A stretch of DNA of 64,000 nucleotides from CAZNXJ01 sp964577115. Lineage in GTDB: Bacteria > Planctomycetota > Planctomycetia > Pirellulales > Pirellulaceae. Shown piece after piece: positions 26,701-35,016 of this stretch. Under the pieces are notes generated by a model, which was given only the letters and a program-made list of their open reading frames with translations, made no database searches and was not told the origin of the DNA. The first letter of the stretch is position 1. Every line of letters starts with the position of its first letter. A program made the translations under genes and the position numbers. The stretch lies in assembly GCA_964577115.1 (NCBI GenBank), contig CAZNXJ010000003.1:225634-289633 (forward strand). Direction: 5' to 3'.

Positions 26701-28628
26701 TCGGATTGCAAACGGCGCTCGCGACGATTTTTGCACGCGAACGCGATGTCAGTATTTCGGTCGATCAGACGACGGGCACGTTGCTCGCAATGGCTCCGCC
26801 GCGGCAGCATGAAGCCATTCAGCAATTCCTCACCGAATCCGCTCAAGATGTCGCGGGCGGGCAAGCGCGAGCGCAGGTGTATCCGCTGGAAGCGACCGAT
26901 GGTTATGAAGTTGTTGCGACGCTCAACACGCTGTTCGCTCCCCACGGGTCGCGCGTCCGCGTGTCGTTTGACCGCGGCTCGAATCAACTGGTCGTCGTCG
27001 CGCCGCCCGAGCAGCAAGCTATCGTCCGCGATTTTCTCGCGCAGATTCCTCGGCAACGCCGCGAGCTGGAAGTAATTGCACTGCGCCGCGTCGATGCGGA
27101 AACGGCATCCGACGCCATCGATCGGCTGTTCAGTGACCTTAGCTTCCGCCAACGTCCGAACGTCGAAGCTGACGCCGCCTCCCAGCAGTTGTTTGTGCGC
27201 GCCACGCCCGAACAGCTCGCCGAAATCCGCGATCTGCTCGCGCAGATGGGCGAGTCTCCATCGCAGGCGGCGGGCCGTGGTGGAGCCGGTTTGCGCGTCG
27301 TGCCATTCCCGGGCGACACGCGTGCCGCCGCCGAGCAGCTGCGTCGGCTCTGGCCGCGGCTGCGCGCCAATGAGCTGCGCGTGCTCCAACCGGGTTCGAT
27401 CCAGCCGCCTGGCAACCCTTCGCCCTCCGGAGCGGCCCCGACCAATCGGATAACGCCACCCCGTCCTGCGCCCGTTGACGACGAGCCCGCTGCGCCGCTT
27501 CCGCCCGATGCGTGTACGCCGGAGGAGCGCGCGGCGAGCGACGAAGTCGATCCGGAGGCGAGCGTGAGCGACACCGCGCGGACGGAGCTGCTCCTGGTTT
27601 CCACGGAAGTTCCGCCGACGCCGGCCGCTCAGGAGACGCCCCCCCCGGTCGAGGACGCGAAGAAAGACGCGAGCCAGGGCACCGACGAGAACGCCGAGCC
27701 GGCTGAGGAGCCTGCTGTGCCGGGAACGAGTGCGTCGGACGCTCAGCCGAGTTCCCCCGCCGAAGCTAGGACGCCGCCAGAAGCCTCGGCGACCGCAATT
27801 GAGCCGCCCGTGATTCTCGTGCCTGGCGACGGGGAGATCACGATTGCTTCGGACGATCCCGAGGCGGTCGAGCAGGCTGCTAAGTTGCTTGAAGCACTTG
27901 CCGGACTCGACGGGCAATCGAACGACATTGCGCGGATTGGCAACAACCTGTTCGTTTACCCACTAAAGTACACGAGCGCCGAGTTGGCCGCCGATTCGAT
28001 TCAGAACCTCATGCGCGGGATCATGATTGCCGGACGCGGCGGTCGCGGTTCACGCGGCGCATTCCATGGTCCAGTGGTCGCCGTGGCCGACCGCCGGCTG
28101 AATGCCGTCGTCGTTTTCGCTCATCGCTCCGATCACGAGGCGCTTGTCGACCTGCTGCACGTGCTCGACTCGCCCGAGTCGCCGGAGGCACTGGTCGCTC
28201 TGAAGCCGAAATTGATCCCGGTGAAGTATGCGAAAGTCGAACGCGTCGAGGCGGTCATCCGATCGATGTATCGAACACAGATGCAGCCTGGCGGTGGCCG
28301 GCAGCCGATTCCCATTCCAAGTGGCATTCCGACCGATCTCGCGCTGATGCTGCAGCAGGCGAATGCCGCCATCACCGGTCCGCTGCTGACCATCAGCTCG
28401 GATCCGGTCAGCAACTGCCTCATCGTTCTCGCGCCCCCGAACCTTATCCAGGAAATCAGCGAGCTCGTCGCTGAACTGGATCAGGCCGATCGCAACGATC
28501 CGTCGCGCAGCCTACGGTTGCTCGAAATCGAGTCGGTCAACAGCGACACGGTGCAGGAGGCGCTCGACACGCTGCTCGATCGCGGCGGTTCATCCCGCTC
28601 ACGATTCCGTGGTCGGCCGCGGCGCTGA
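23793..28628 (+). CDS. Giant exported protein: tandem array of secretin N-type domains without a secretin pore
   Basis: 1611 residues. Signal peptide region (RLVIVVVLVFLTWQPAEA), then an LTxxQ/Spy-like helical stretch (about 60-122, LTEEQRAAVAGLV and LTDEQRQQWNQM) and an STN-like unit (about 130-205). From about residue 220 to 1200 I count about 14 tandem units of 70-80 residues, each with the same plan: a VYPL-like strand, a helix, a LLP..R...D strand, an LLVWG/LAIWA-like strand and a helix ending in Q(I/L)D. These are secretin_N (N1/N2) folds. A Pro/Glu/Ala-rich linker (about 1200-1370) and two or three more units complete it. The secretin beta-barrel motifs (VPxLGxIPxLG) are absent, so it cannot form a pore itself. 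The ATG at 23793 has GGAGA nine bases upstream; ATG 23859 is possible. Likely a periplasmic scaffold (inference). Confidence 0.75.
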   Translation: MPFSSRGLCCDRRYRRWRAHVSMARLVIVVVLVFLTWQPAEAQVNPTGDRGPMRLATPQVAAQLRLTEEQRAAVAGLVVERAEALAAAGQDDAQRQQVMQQFDERLLAVLTDEQRQQWNQMEAEPRLTFQFQYQKWTDVLQWFAEQSNLSLVMDAPPEGSFNFTDTRQYTPSEAIDLLNSVLLSKGYTLIRRDRMLILVDLTAGLPEGLIPRVAPDELEQRGRFEFVSVMFPLEGRPAEEVVSEITPLLGPHGDAFALKQTGRVLVTDTAGVVRAIGQIIESIPKPRQRQPEQRPPSPELTVYPLDGLEPDAVLEITNTLLPDAKVVVDRQAGQLNVFARPNEHSAMADILKRMKAGEPVDRRPVLDVYELTSSNPEQLVNDLKNIVPTMRFVIDSATKRLIAWGSPAEHERLKQVIDQLTASSTDPQAEVQVFRLSRISPAPTAALLTSMFPSARVTPDPAAQQIAVLASEEDRQQIAELLKQLDSTEPGPNTSQLRVYDAPAQLNDAVSIVSRLVPTAQVVPQPEANRVVIVATGAEHDVIAQALARLSEAPAVDQRRRLKIYPVTAPQRARFLAVMNSLGSELADLRVVTDASPGELAIWARPDQHTLVEQLLAELSVDRPEAEQFQLRAYPLANVDVTTAQSTLNTLLPEVRLIPEAGRRRLLAWAAPATHEQIRAALEQIDQGGDGTMATLEVYSVPRADLYTVLGALQPLAPQARMAVDMGSRSLLVWGLPEDQQRVATALEQMKQVNGSAARQVKRFELRQVTSSAVLSMLPTIVPRVTASATPDGQSVVVWGDPNDLQTVSELINEIDPQPADGERTLVAYPLEASKLESFMRVADPQLVRAMQLTVDTTHSSLLARGTAEEHARLKASLDQFAEQLQDAQGLTAEVYPLQNGDAYAAYTALISAVPRARLAVDTVGNRLLATASPEDHELIRRLVEQMDDGSQSSTRPVLRSYPVPPENAIGLQTALATIFARERDVSISVDQTTGTLLAMAPPRQHEAIQQFLTESAQDVAGGQARAQVYPLEATDGYEVVATLNTLFAPHGSRVRVSFDRGSNQLVVVAPPEQQAIVRDFLAQIPRQRRELEVIALRRVDAETASDAIDRLFSDLSFRQRPNVEADAASQQLFVRATPEQLAEIRDLLAQMGESPSQAAGRGGAGLRVVPFPGDTRAAAEQLRRLWPRLRANELRVLQPGSIQPPGNPSPSGAAPTNRITPPRPAPVDDEPAAPLPPDACTPEERAASDEVDPEASVSDTARTELLLVSTEVPPTPAAQETPPPVEDAKKDASQGTDENAEPAEEPAVPGTSASDAQPSSPAEARTPPEASATAIEPPVILVPGDGEITIASDDPEAVEQAAKLLEALAGLDGQSNDIARIGNNLFVYPLKYTSAELAADSIQNLMRGIMIAGRGGRGSRGAFHGPVVAVADRRLNAVVVFAHRSDHEALVDLLHVLDSPESPEALVALKPKLIPVKYAKVERVEAVIRSMYRTQMQPGGGRQPIPIPSGIPTDLALMLQQANAAITGPLLTISSDPVSNCLIVLAPPNLIQEISELVAELDQADRNDPSRSLRLLEIESVNSDTVQEALDTLLDRGGSSRSRFRGRPRR

Positions 28629-29471
28629 CCGGTTTGCGCCTCGCCGCTGCGTATTCGTTTGCCGTCCGCGCCGCGGCGATCGCTCCGTACGATTCGATTC
28701 CGTCGAGCTCGCGGCCGACGCCTCGCTGACACTGCGCCGCGCTTCGGCGGGAGTTACAACGCCGTCGCCGTTGAGGTCGAGGCGCCGAAAGGCTTCGACG
28801 AGCTGCCCGTTGGGTTCGGGAGCGAACTCGGCCAGCGTCAGTTGTCCGTCGCCGTCCGTGTCGCGTTCGGACATCCAGGGAGGTACGCCGGCGGCGAGCC
28901 GGCTACGAGCGACATGAAATCGGCGGGCATTCGGCCCGCCCCCCGACGCCTCGGTGCTGACTCGCGTCTTGCCGGCGTTCTCCGAGGCGTCTGATCCAGG
29001 TGCCGCGTCGGCCGTTCCCGGTGATTCACTCGGCGGTGATGCAGGCTGGGGGGGCGCGGGTACTTCCGGACCAGGCGGGGCGGGAGCTGTCGCAGGCGAG
29101 GGGGCCGCAGGCAAGGTGGGAGCCGCGAGTGCGCGGAGGCTCTTGTGCCGAGCGTACTCGTTGATTGCCGCTGCCAGTTCGTCGGCGGTCAGTTTGCCGT
29201 CGCCGTTGCGGTCCCAGTGAATGGGGCGGGTGGCGTTGGGCCAGCGGTCGAGCGGTAATCCGTCGCGGTCCGCACCAAGCTGCTCGAGCAGCCGCTCGGA
29301 GAAACGCTGCACGATGACCGCTCGCCGCTGCGAATCCTCTCCCGCGCGAGCGGGCGCGGAGGACTGGCCGCTGGCCGGTGACGCAACGCCCGCCGCGACG
29401 GCGGCCATCATCAGGTTTCGCAGGAAAGATCGATACGCCACAGAGCAGCTCGGGGCGAGCGGGGCGGGCAA
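28599..29471 (-). CDS. Exported EF-hand protein
   Basis: 290 residues with a signal peptide (LMMAAVAAGVASPASG). Three EF-hand loops are seen: DRNGDGKLTADEL (about 87-99), DTDGDGQLTLAEF (about 203-215) and DLNGDGVVTPAEA (about 228-240), separated by a Pro/Ala-rich linker; the tail is Arg/Ser/Thr-rich. Such proteins bind calcium outside the cell membrane and are common in planctomycetes; partner unknown. Its 3' end overlaps the 3' end of the secretin-N array gene by 30 bases on the opposite strand. Confidence 0.75.
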   Translation of the reverse strand: MPAPLAPSCSVAYRSFLRNLMMAAVAAGVASPASGQSSAPARAGEDSQRRAVIVQRFSERLLEQLGADRDGLPLDRWPNATRPIHWDRNGDGKLTADELAAAINEYARHKSLRALAAPTLPAAPSPATAPAPPGPEVPAPPQPASPPSESPGTADAAPGSDASENAGKTRVSTEASGGGPNARRFHVARSRLAAGVPPWMSERDTDGDGQLTLAEFAPEPNGQLVEAFRRLDLNGDGVVTPAEARRSVSEASAASSTESNRTERSPRRGRQTNTQRRGANRSAPRPTTES

Positions 29472-30103
29472 GCGGTCACGGTGGGATGTGTCAGGGAGCT
29501 ATCGGATACGCCCGCGAGCCATTCAAAGGCTCCGCGGCACGTTCCTCCCAATATACCCCGCCGCTTCAACCGCTCCAAGCGTCAACGAGTTGCAGGTAGC
29601 CGCTCCTCGGCCGGCCGGGATGCTGCGGGGGCCCGGGGGCCTTCTTTCCCCCGTTTTTGGCTTGACCCAGCCTGGAGGGTTGCATAAAGTGCGCCAGTTG
29701 TAGCCCTCACGTAGCAGCGACGGAAACGCTGCTCGGGGCACACGGCGGTGCATCGCCAGGGGCTTCGCGATGTACTGTAGTTCGTTTACCTACCGAGCCA
29801 CCCACCTACCAATAGCCCACCACACCTGAAGGCATCCGCGAAATCGCCCCATGCCGCGCTCGGTCGGTGAGTATCGACACGACGCGGTGGCGAGTTCAAC
29901 CGGGTGCGTCGGCGGCCGCCGAGGTCGCTTACAAACGATCCAGAGTCTGCTGCAAGGACGCGAACCAGCCAGTCAGACTCTCGCGTTGAAAACTGGAACG
30001 AGTCGCGTCGTGTATTGACGCCCGGGCGAAGTCTGCCGGAAGGCGGCTCGAGCGCTGGGAGTCCCGCGCCGCGCGGCCTCACCACAAACGTGCGAAGTGA
30101 ATC
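29472..30103. other. Leader region upstream of the type II secretion operon
   Basis: Six hundred and thirty bases without a credible gene. A CCCGGGGGCC-rich block (29631-29650) is followed by CCCCCGTTTTTGG; this may be a hairpin plus T run, useful as a terminator on the plus strand. The operon promoter must lie here, but no pair of boxes with a normal spacer is clear. Confidence 0.35.
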
Positions 30104-31828
30104 GTGATTCGCAACAGCGCCGATATGATCGACGGCCCCGACGTCGAGGCCATGCAGGACGTGGCGGAACTTGATGCGCGCGCGCTCAACGTGCTGCGCA
30201 AAACGTTCGAGACCGACGGACGGCTCGAAGACGCCGTGCATGAACTCGGGTTCCGCAGCGACGAGCAACTGCTTCAGTCGCTCGCCCTGACCGTGGGCAT
30301 GGAACTGATCGACCTCAGCAATTTTAAGTTCGACCTGCGGCTGCTCGACGATTTCCCCGTCAAGCTCATTCATCGCCATGGACTCTTCCCGCTCGAACGC
30401 CGCGGAGATTGCCTGCGCATTGCGCTGGCCAATCCCTTCGATCTGACGGGCGTTGACGCCGTCGCGGCCGCGACGGGCGCGGTGGTGGAAGCGGTCCTCG
30501 CCGCCCCGCATGAGCTGGCGAAAGTCATCAAGACGCACCTCGGCGTCGGCGCCGAAACGATCGACGGCATGGTCGCTCGGCAGAGCACCGACGATGACAG
30601 CTCGATCGAAATGCTCGAGGAGATCCAATGGGACGGCTCGGAAGTTTCCGAGATGGCCCAGGAGCCCTCGGTCGTTCGCCTGGTCAACGAGATTCTCAGC
30701 GAAGCGGTGGAGGCGCGGGCGAGCGACATTCACCTTGAATCGCAAGCGCACGGCCTGAAGTTGCGCTACCGCATCGATGGAGTGCTCCAGCGCCAGCCGC
30801 TGCCTCCTGAGCTGAATCGATTTCAGGCAGCCATCATCAGCCGCCTGAAGATCATGTCCAAGATGAACATTGCCGAGAAGCGTGTTCCGCAGGACGGCCG
30901 CATCAAAATCCGCGTCTCGGGACGCGAAGTCGATATCCGCGTCTCCGTGATTCCGATGCTGCATGGCGAAAGCGTCGTCATGCGTGTCCTCGACAAGGAC
31001 AAGATGCAGTTTTCGCTGCAGGGCATCGGCATGGAGGAATCGGTCTATAAGAAGTTCTGCCAGTTAGTGCGGCTGCCGCACGGGATCATTCTCGTTACCG
31101 GCCCGACGGGGTCCGGTAAGACGACGACGCTCTACAGCGCGCTGAACGAAATCAAAGACGAAGAAACGAAGATCATCACGACGGAAGATCCCATCGAGTA
31201 CCAGTTGGAAGGGATCAACCAGATTCAGGTCCACCACAAGGTAGGCCTGACGTTCGCCGCCAGCTTGCGAGCGATTCTGCGACACGATCCCGACGTGGTG
31301 CTCGTCGGCGAAATTCGCGACCAGGAGACGGCTGAAAACGCGATTCAGGCCTCCCTAACGGGGCACCTCGTGTTCAGTACGCTCCACACCAACGATGCCG
31401 CGGGTGCGTTCATGCGGCTCGTCGACATGGGCGTCGAACCGTTCCTGGTCAGCAGCACGGTTGAAGGTGTGATGGCTCAGCGACTTGTACGCACGCTGTG
31501 CAAGTCCTGCCGCGAACCGTTGGTGCCGACGCACGAAATCGCGCCGGAAGATTTTCCCTGGGACCAGCTGGAGGGGGCGACCGTCATGCATCCCACCGGC
31601 TGCCGTGCGTGCCGAACGACTGGATATTCCGGGCGAGTCGGTTTGTACGAGCTTTTAGTGACAAACGAAGAGATTCGCCAATTGGCGACGGAGCGTGCTC
31701 CGTCGAGCCAGGTGAAGAAAGCAGCGATTCAAAACGGGATGCGCACGCTTCGCCAGGACGGCTGGCTGCGCGTGCTCAGCGGACAGACGTCCATCGATGA
31801 AGTGTTGCGCGTCACCAAGGCCGATTAA
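30104..31828 (+). CDS. gspE: Type II secretion / pseudopilus assembly ATPase
   Basis: 574 residues, full length for GspE/PilB. The N1E domain (about 20-150) is followed by the ATPase core: EPSVVRLVNEIL, ARASDIHLE, YRIDGVLQ, Walker A GPTGSGKTTTLYS (about 333-345), Asp box ITTEDPIEYQ, Walker B PDVVLVGEIRDQET, His box HLVFSTLHTNDAAG, and the zinc tetracysteine CKSC...CRAC (about 466-502) typical of secretion ATPases. It is the cytoplasmic motor that drives pseudopilus assembly with GspF and GspL. A GTG at 30104 opens the frame; ATG 30125 is an equally possible start. First gene of the operon, 59 bases before gspF. Confidence 0.95.
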   Translation: MIRNSADMIDGPDVEAMQDVAELDARALNVLRKTFETDGRLEDAVHELGFRSDEQLLQSLALTVGMELIDLSNFKFDLRLLDDFPVKLIHRHGLFPLERRGDCLRIALANPFDLTGVDAVAAATGAVVEAVLAAPHELAKVIKTHLGVGAETIDGMVARQSTDDDSSIEMLEEIQWDGSEVSEMAQEPSVVRLVNEILSEAVEARASDIHLESQAHGLKLRYRIDGVLQRQPLPPELNRFQAAIISRLKIMSKMNIAEKRVPQDGRIKIRVSGREVDIRVSVIPMLHGESVVMRVLDKDKMQFSLQGIGMEESVYKKFCQLVRLPHGIILVTGPTGSGKTTTLYSALNEIKDEETKIITTEDPIEYQLEGINQIQVHHKVGLTFAASLRAILRHDPDVVLVGEIRDQETAENAIQASLTGHLVFSTLHTNDAAGAFMRLVDMGVEPFLVSSTVEGVMAQRLVRTLCKSCREPLVPTHEIAPEDFPWDQLEGATVMHPTGCRACRTTGYSGRVGLYELLVTNEEIRQLATERAPSSQVKKAAIQNGMRTLRQDGWLRVLSGQTSIDEVLRVTKAD

Positions 31829-31887
31829 TCCAATTGGACAACTCGCTTCATTCCAAGGCTCAAAAGTTCGAGCCCGTTTGACGCTCC

Positions 31888-33093
31888 ATGCCTGATTTTG
31901 CTTACTCAGCTCGGAACCTGGACGGCCAGGACGTTACTGGCACGATCACGGCCGCATCGCGCCGCGAAGCCCTTGCGGCGCTGGGCGAGCGTGCGCTGTT
32001 TCCGCTCCGGGTCACGGCAGTTGAATCACGCAAGAGCTTTGTTCCGCTCCAGCGCCGGATCAAACCGCAGCTGATTGCCGCGAGCTTGACGCAATTGGCC
32101 GACTTGCTGCAAAACGGCGTACCGCTGCTCGGGGCTCTCGATATTCTCTCGCAACAAGCCCCGCATCCGGGGCTTTGCGAAGTCTTCGGTGAAGTTCGCA
32201 GTCAGATCGCTGACGGCGCTGCACTGGATGCAACGCTGGCGCGATATCCGCACATCTTCGACGAGCTGATGATCAGCATGGTGCGAGCCGGCGTGGAGGG
32301 CGCCTTCCTGGAAGACGCGCTGAAACGCACGGCCGACTTCATGGAACTTCAGGAAGAGCTGAAGGGACGTGTCGTCGCCGCGATGATGTACCCGGCGATC
32401 CTCATGGGAGCCGGCACGATCATCGTCACGGTGATGATCGTCTTCTTCGTGCCGCGGTTTGCCGACCTGTTCGCGCGCCTTGAGCAGGAAGGTGGCCTTC
32501 CGGGGCCGACCATTGCACTGCTGGCCGTTAGCGACACGCTGCGCGACTACGGCTGGCTCATTGCCGCCGCGCTGATCGCGGCCGGAGCCGGCGTGCGGCA
32601 TTTTCTGCGGACTCCTCGCGGCCGGCTGCTCTCCGATCAATGGAAGATCAAGATCCCGGTGGCCGGGCCGATTTTTCTCATGAGCGCCATTTCCCGCTTT
32701 TGCCGGGTGCTCGGGACATTGCTGCGCAACGGCGTGCCTCTCATCCGATCGCTCGAAATCAGCAGCGATTCGGCGGGCAATGCCGTGCTCGCCAATGCGC
32801 TTCGTGAATCGGCCGAGCATATCTCGTCGGGTGAAACACTTTCGAAGCCCCTTGCACGCTGCGGCCTGATCCCGCGCGGCGTGATGGCCATGATCACCAC
32901 GGCGGAAGAATCGAACAATCTCGATCAGGTGCTGATCAACGTCGCGGATGGCATTGATCGCCGCACCGCACGCCAGCTCGACATGATGGTGCGCCTGCTC
33001 GAACCCGTCATGCTGCTGCTCCTCGGCGGTGTGATTTTATTTGTACTCGTAGGCCTGCTGCTGCCCGTTTTTGACATGAGCGCGGCTATGTAG
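31888..33093 (+). CDS. gspF: Type II secretion inner-membrane platform protein
   Basis: 401 residues, normal GspF/PilC length. It begins PDFAYSARNLDGQDVTGTITAASRREAL (start of the family), has two four-helix T2SSF domains (about 60-185 and 265-390; motifs LTQLADLLQNGVPLLGAL and FCRVLGTLLRNGVPLIRSLE), and three membrane helices (about 170-195, 218-238, 372-395). It anchors the ATPase and the pseudopilus base in the inner membrane. Forty bases before gspG. Confidence 0.95.
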   Translation: MPDFAYSARNLDGQDVTGTITAASRREALAALGERALFPLRVTAVESRKSFVPLQRRIKPQLIAASLTQLADLLQNGVPLLGALDILSQQAPHPGLCEVFGEVRSQIADGAALDATLARYPHIFDELMISMVRAGVEGAFLEDALKRTADFMELQEELKGRVVAAMMYPAILMGAGTIIVTVMIVFFVPRFADLFARLEQEGGLPGPTIALLAVSDTLRDYGWLIAAALIAAGAGVRHFLRTPRGRLLSDQWKIKIPVAGPIFLMSAISRFCRVLGTLLRNGVPLIRSLEISSDSAGNAVLANALRESAEHISSGETLSKPLARCGLIPRGVMAMITTAEESNNLDQVLINVADGIDRRTARQLDMMVRLLEPVMLLLLGGVILFVLVGLLLPVFDMSAAM

Positions 33094-33133
33094 CCGGCCC
33101 CACTTCGAATCTCCCTGAATGGAGGAAAGTTTG

Positions 33134-33601
33134 ATGAAAGCCCGAACCTGCCAACGGAATCGTCGCGGCTTCACGCTGATGGAACTACTCGTGGTGCTCG
33201 CGATCCTTGGCCTGCTGATTGCCATGGTTGCGCCGCGCGTCCTGGGCACGCAGAAGAAAGCCGATATCAGCAACGCGCAGAACCAAATCGGGATGCTCAA
33301 AGCCGCGCTCGAACGTTATGCGCTCGACATGAAGGACTTTCCGAGCAGCGAAGATGGGCTACAGAGCCTGGTGGAGCCGCCCAGCGACGAGGGGCTCGCC
33401 GAACGTTGGGATGGCCCGTACATCAACTCGGAAGCGCTGCCAAAAGATCCGTGGGGCAACGACTACCAGTACGAGTATCCACCGCAGCAGGGTAAGGGCG
33501 ACTATCCGGATATCTGGTCGATGGGTCCGGACGGCGAGGATGGAACAGACGACGACATCGTGAGCTGGCGCGTGGACGATTCGGAGTCGTCGGACCGTTA
33601 G
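33134..33601 (+). CDS. gspG: Major pseudopilin
   Basis: 155 residues. Prepilin site RRG^FTLMELLVVLAILGLLIA (in two parts: RRG, then FTLMELL) with Glu5, followed by the GspG fold: AALERYALDMKDFPSSEDGLQSLV, DPWGNDYQYEYPPQ, and the calcium-site loop ending GPDGEDGTDDDIVSW. These fit the T2SG family (PF08334) in full. It forms the pseudopilus shaft. GGAGGAAAG is four bases before the ATG at 33134; an earlier in-frame ATG at 33119 overlaps that site. Processing needs a prepilin peptidase, which is not encoded in the window. Confidence 0.95.
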   Translation: MKARTCQRNRRGFTLMELLVVLAILGLLIAMVAPRVLGTQKKADISNAQNQIGMLKAALERYALDMKDFPSSEDGLQSLVEPPSDEGLAERWDGPYINSEALPKDPWGNDYQYEYPPQQGKGDYPDIWSMGPDGEDGTDDDIVSWRVDDSESSDR

Positions 33602-33707
33602 TGCCGGCGTTTGGTGTCCATCAATCTGTATCCCGGCCGCTTTGTGGCGTTCGCGCCGAGCGGCCGGTGGTGGCGAGTAGTACTCGATTTCGACGGAGGA
33701 ACCGTTG

Positions 33708-34412
33708 ATGAATGGTCTCAGGACTGTGCGAACGCGGCGCGGTCGCCCTCGGCAGCGTGCGTTCACGCTGCTCGAAATGATGATCGTCATCGCACTGCTC
33801 GCCGCAACGCTCGCGATTGCCTGGCCGGCAGTACGGCACACGCTATCCAAAAGCCAGTTGCGCGAAGCGGCCAAGCAAGTGCGCACCAGATTGACTCAGG
33901 CCCGCCTGGCCGCCATCGAAACCGGGCAGCCGCAGCAATTCCGCTTCCAACCTGGCACCGGCCGCTACATCGTTGGACCTTGGGGAGCGTCGGTCGCGGG
34001 ACAAGCGGGAGGAGCTTCATTGAGCTCCCGACGCGGCGCAGGTCGCGCGGCGATGAACGCCGGCAGCGACGATGCCGCCCTGCATGAAATGGTTGAAGAC
34101 CTTGGACTGGGAGTCGTGTTCGAGCCGCAGTCGATCGAAGAGGCGTATAGGGGAGGGACCAATGTTACCTTGGTGTCTCGTGAAGTTCCCCCGGACGCCG
34201 AGTTGCCCGCGGATGTGTCCGATTTCGATGACTCGTGGTCGCCGCCAATCATCTTCTATCCCAATGGTCGAAGTTCCAACGCGACGGTGCGCCTGCGTGG
34301 CGAGCGGGATTTCCAAGTCGATATCAGCTTGCGTGGAGTCATGGGAACCGTTGATGTAGCGGCTCCGGTCCGCGTCAGCGAGAACACCCAAGGCGAGCGT
34401 GTAATGCGGTAG
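33708..34412 (+). CDS. gspH: Minor pseudopilin, GspH type
   Basis: 234 residues. Basic leader, then AFTLLEMMIVIALLAATLAIA: a type IV pilin N-terminal helix with Glu5 but with Ala, not Gly, at the -1 position. The body has a GspH-like start (LREAAKQVRTRLTQARLAAIETGQP) and later IIFYPNGRSSNATVRLRG, typical of the GspH/FimT C-terminal strands. GGAGG eight bases before the ATG fixes the start, beside an upstream TTG. 106 bases after gspG. Confidence 0.8.
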   Translation: MNGLRTVRTRRGRPRQRAFTLLEMMIVIALLAATLAIAWPAVRHTLSKSQLREAAKQVRTRLTQARLAAIETGQPQQFRFQPGTGRYIVGPWGASVAGQAGGASLSSRRGAGRAAMNAGSDDAALHEMVEDLGLGVVFEPQSIEEAYRGGTNVTLVSREVPPDAELPADVSDFDDSWSPPIIFYPNGRSSNATVRLRGERDFQVDISLRGVMGTVDVAAPVRVSENTQGERVMR

Positions 34413-34503
34413 TGTTGGACCGCCGTTGTTGGTTGGCGTTCCAAATACGGGAAAGCGCGAGACGGCGCGAACCACCGAGTTGGCTGAGGGGGAAGGGGAG
34501 TCT

Positions 34504-35016
34504 ATGCGACGAGTCGCGGTAACAAAGATTCCGCGTGCCGGCGTATCACTCCTGGAGGTGTTAATCGCGACCAGCATCCTATTCGGTGCGGTCGTCGTGC
34601 TGATGGAACTTGCGCAGATCGGCCGCCGGCACGCCGAGTCGGCGGCCGAGCAGGTTGTTGCACAACAGCTGTGCCAGCGCAAGTTGAACGAACTGCTTCT
34701 CGGCCTCGCGCCGCTCGCTCCGGTGAGCGGCGAACTGGAAGACATGCCCGGTTGGGCGTATGCCGTCGACATCCAGCCGGTTGAATCGATCGAAGGTATG
34801 ACGGACCTGGTGCGCGTCGAGGTCACCGTGCAGCAGGATCCGCAGGCGACGGACGAGCGGCCTCGCAAGGCGCGCTTTTTTCAGATCGCACGCTGGATGC
34901 GCCAGCCCCCCGAGTCGCTGGACGACCGCACGCGGCCGGATCCGACGGAGCTGCCAACCGGCTCGCTCACGCGGCCGCTGAATGCCCCGGCCGGTCCCGG
35001 AGCGTTCCGGCCGTGA
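34504..35016 (+). CDS. gspI: Minor pseudopilin, GspI type
   Basis: 170 residues. Prepilin site RAG^VSLLEVLIATSILFGAV with Glu5, then the GspI-like ELAQIGRRHAESAAEQVVAQ helix with a QLCQRKLNEL segment (GspI proteins carry the AxxLAxxKLxE pattern here). It ends in a Pro-rich tail of about 40 residues. GspI starts the pseudopilus tip together with J and K. Its TGA overlaps the GTG start of the next gene by 3-4 bases, so translation is coupled. Confidence 0.8.
   Translation: MRRVAVTKIPRAGVSLLEVLIATSILFGAVVVLMELAQIGRRHAESAAEQVVAQQLCQRKLNELLLGLAPLAPVSGELEDMPGWAYAVDIQPVESIEGMTDLVRVEVTVQQDPQATDERPRKARFFQIARWMRQPPESLDDRTRPDPTELPTGSLTRPLNAPAGPGAFRP

Noticed and set aside
26412..27917. 501-codon minus-strand frame inside the secretin-N array gene
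   Set aside because: Arg-rich shadow of the strong plus-strand gene with periodic domain pattern.
29662..29688. Promoter TTGACC...CATAAA for the gsp operon
   Set aside because: Spacer is only 15 bases and the -10 box is poor; 415 bases from the first gene.
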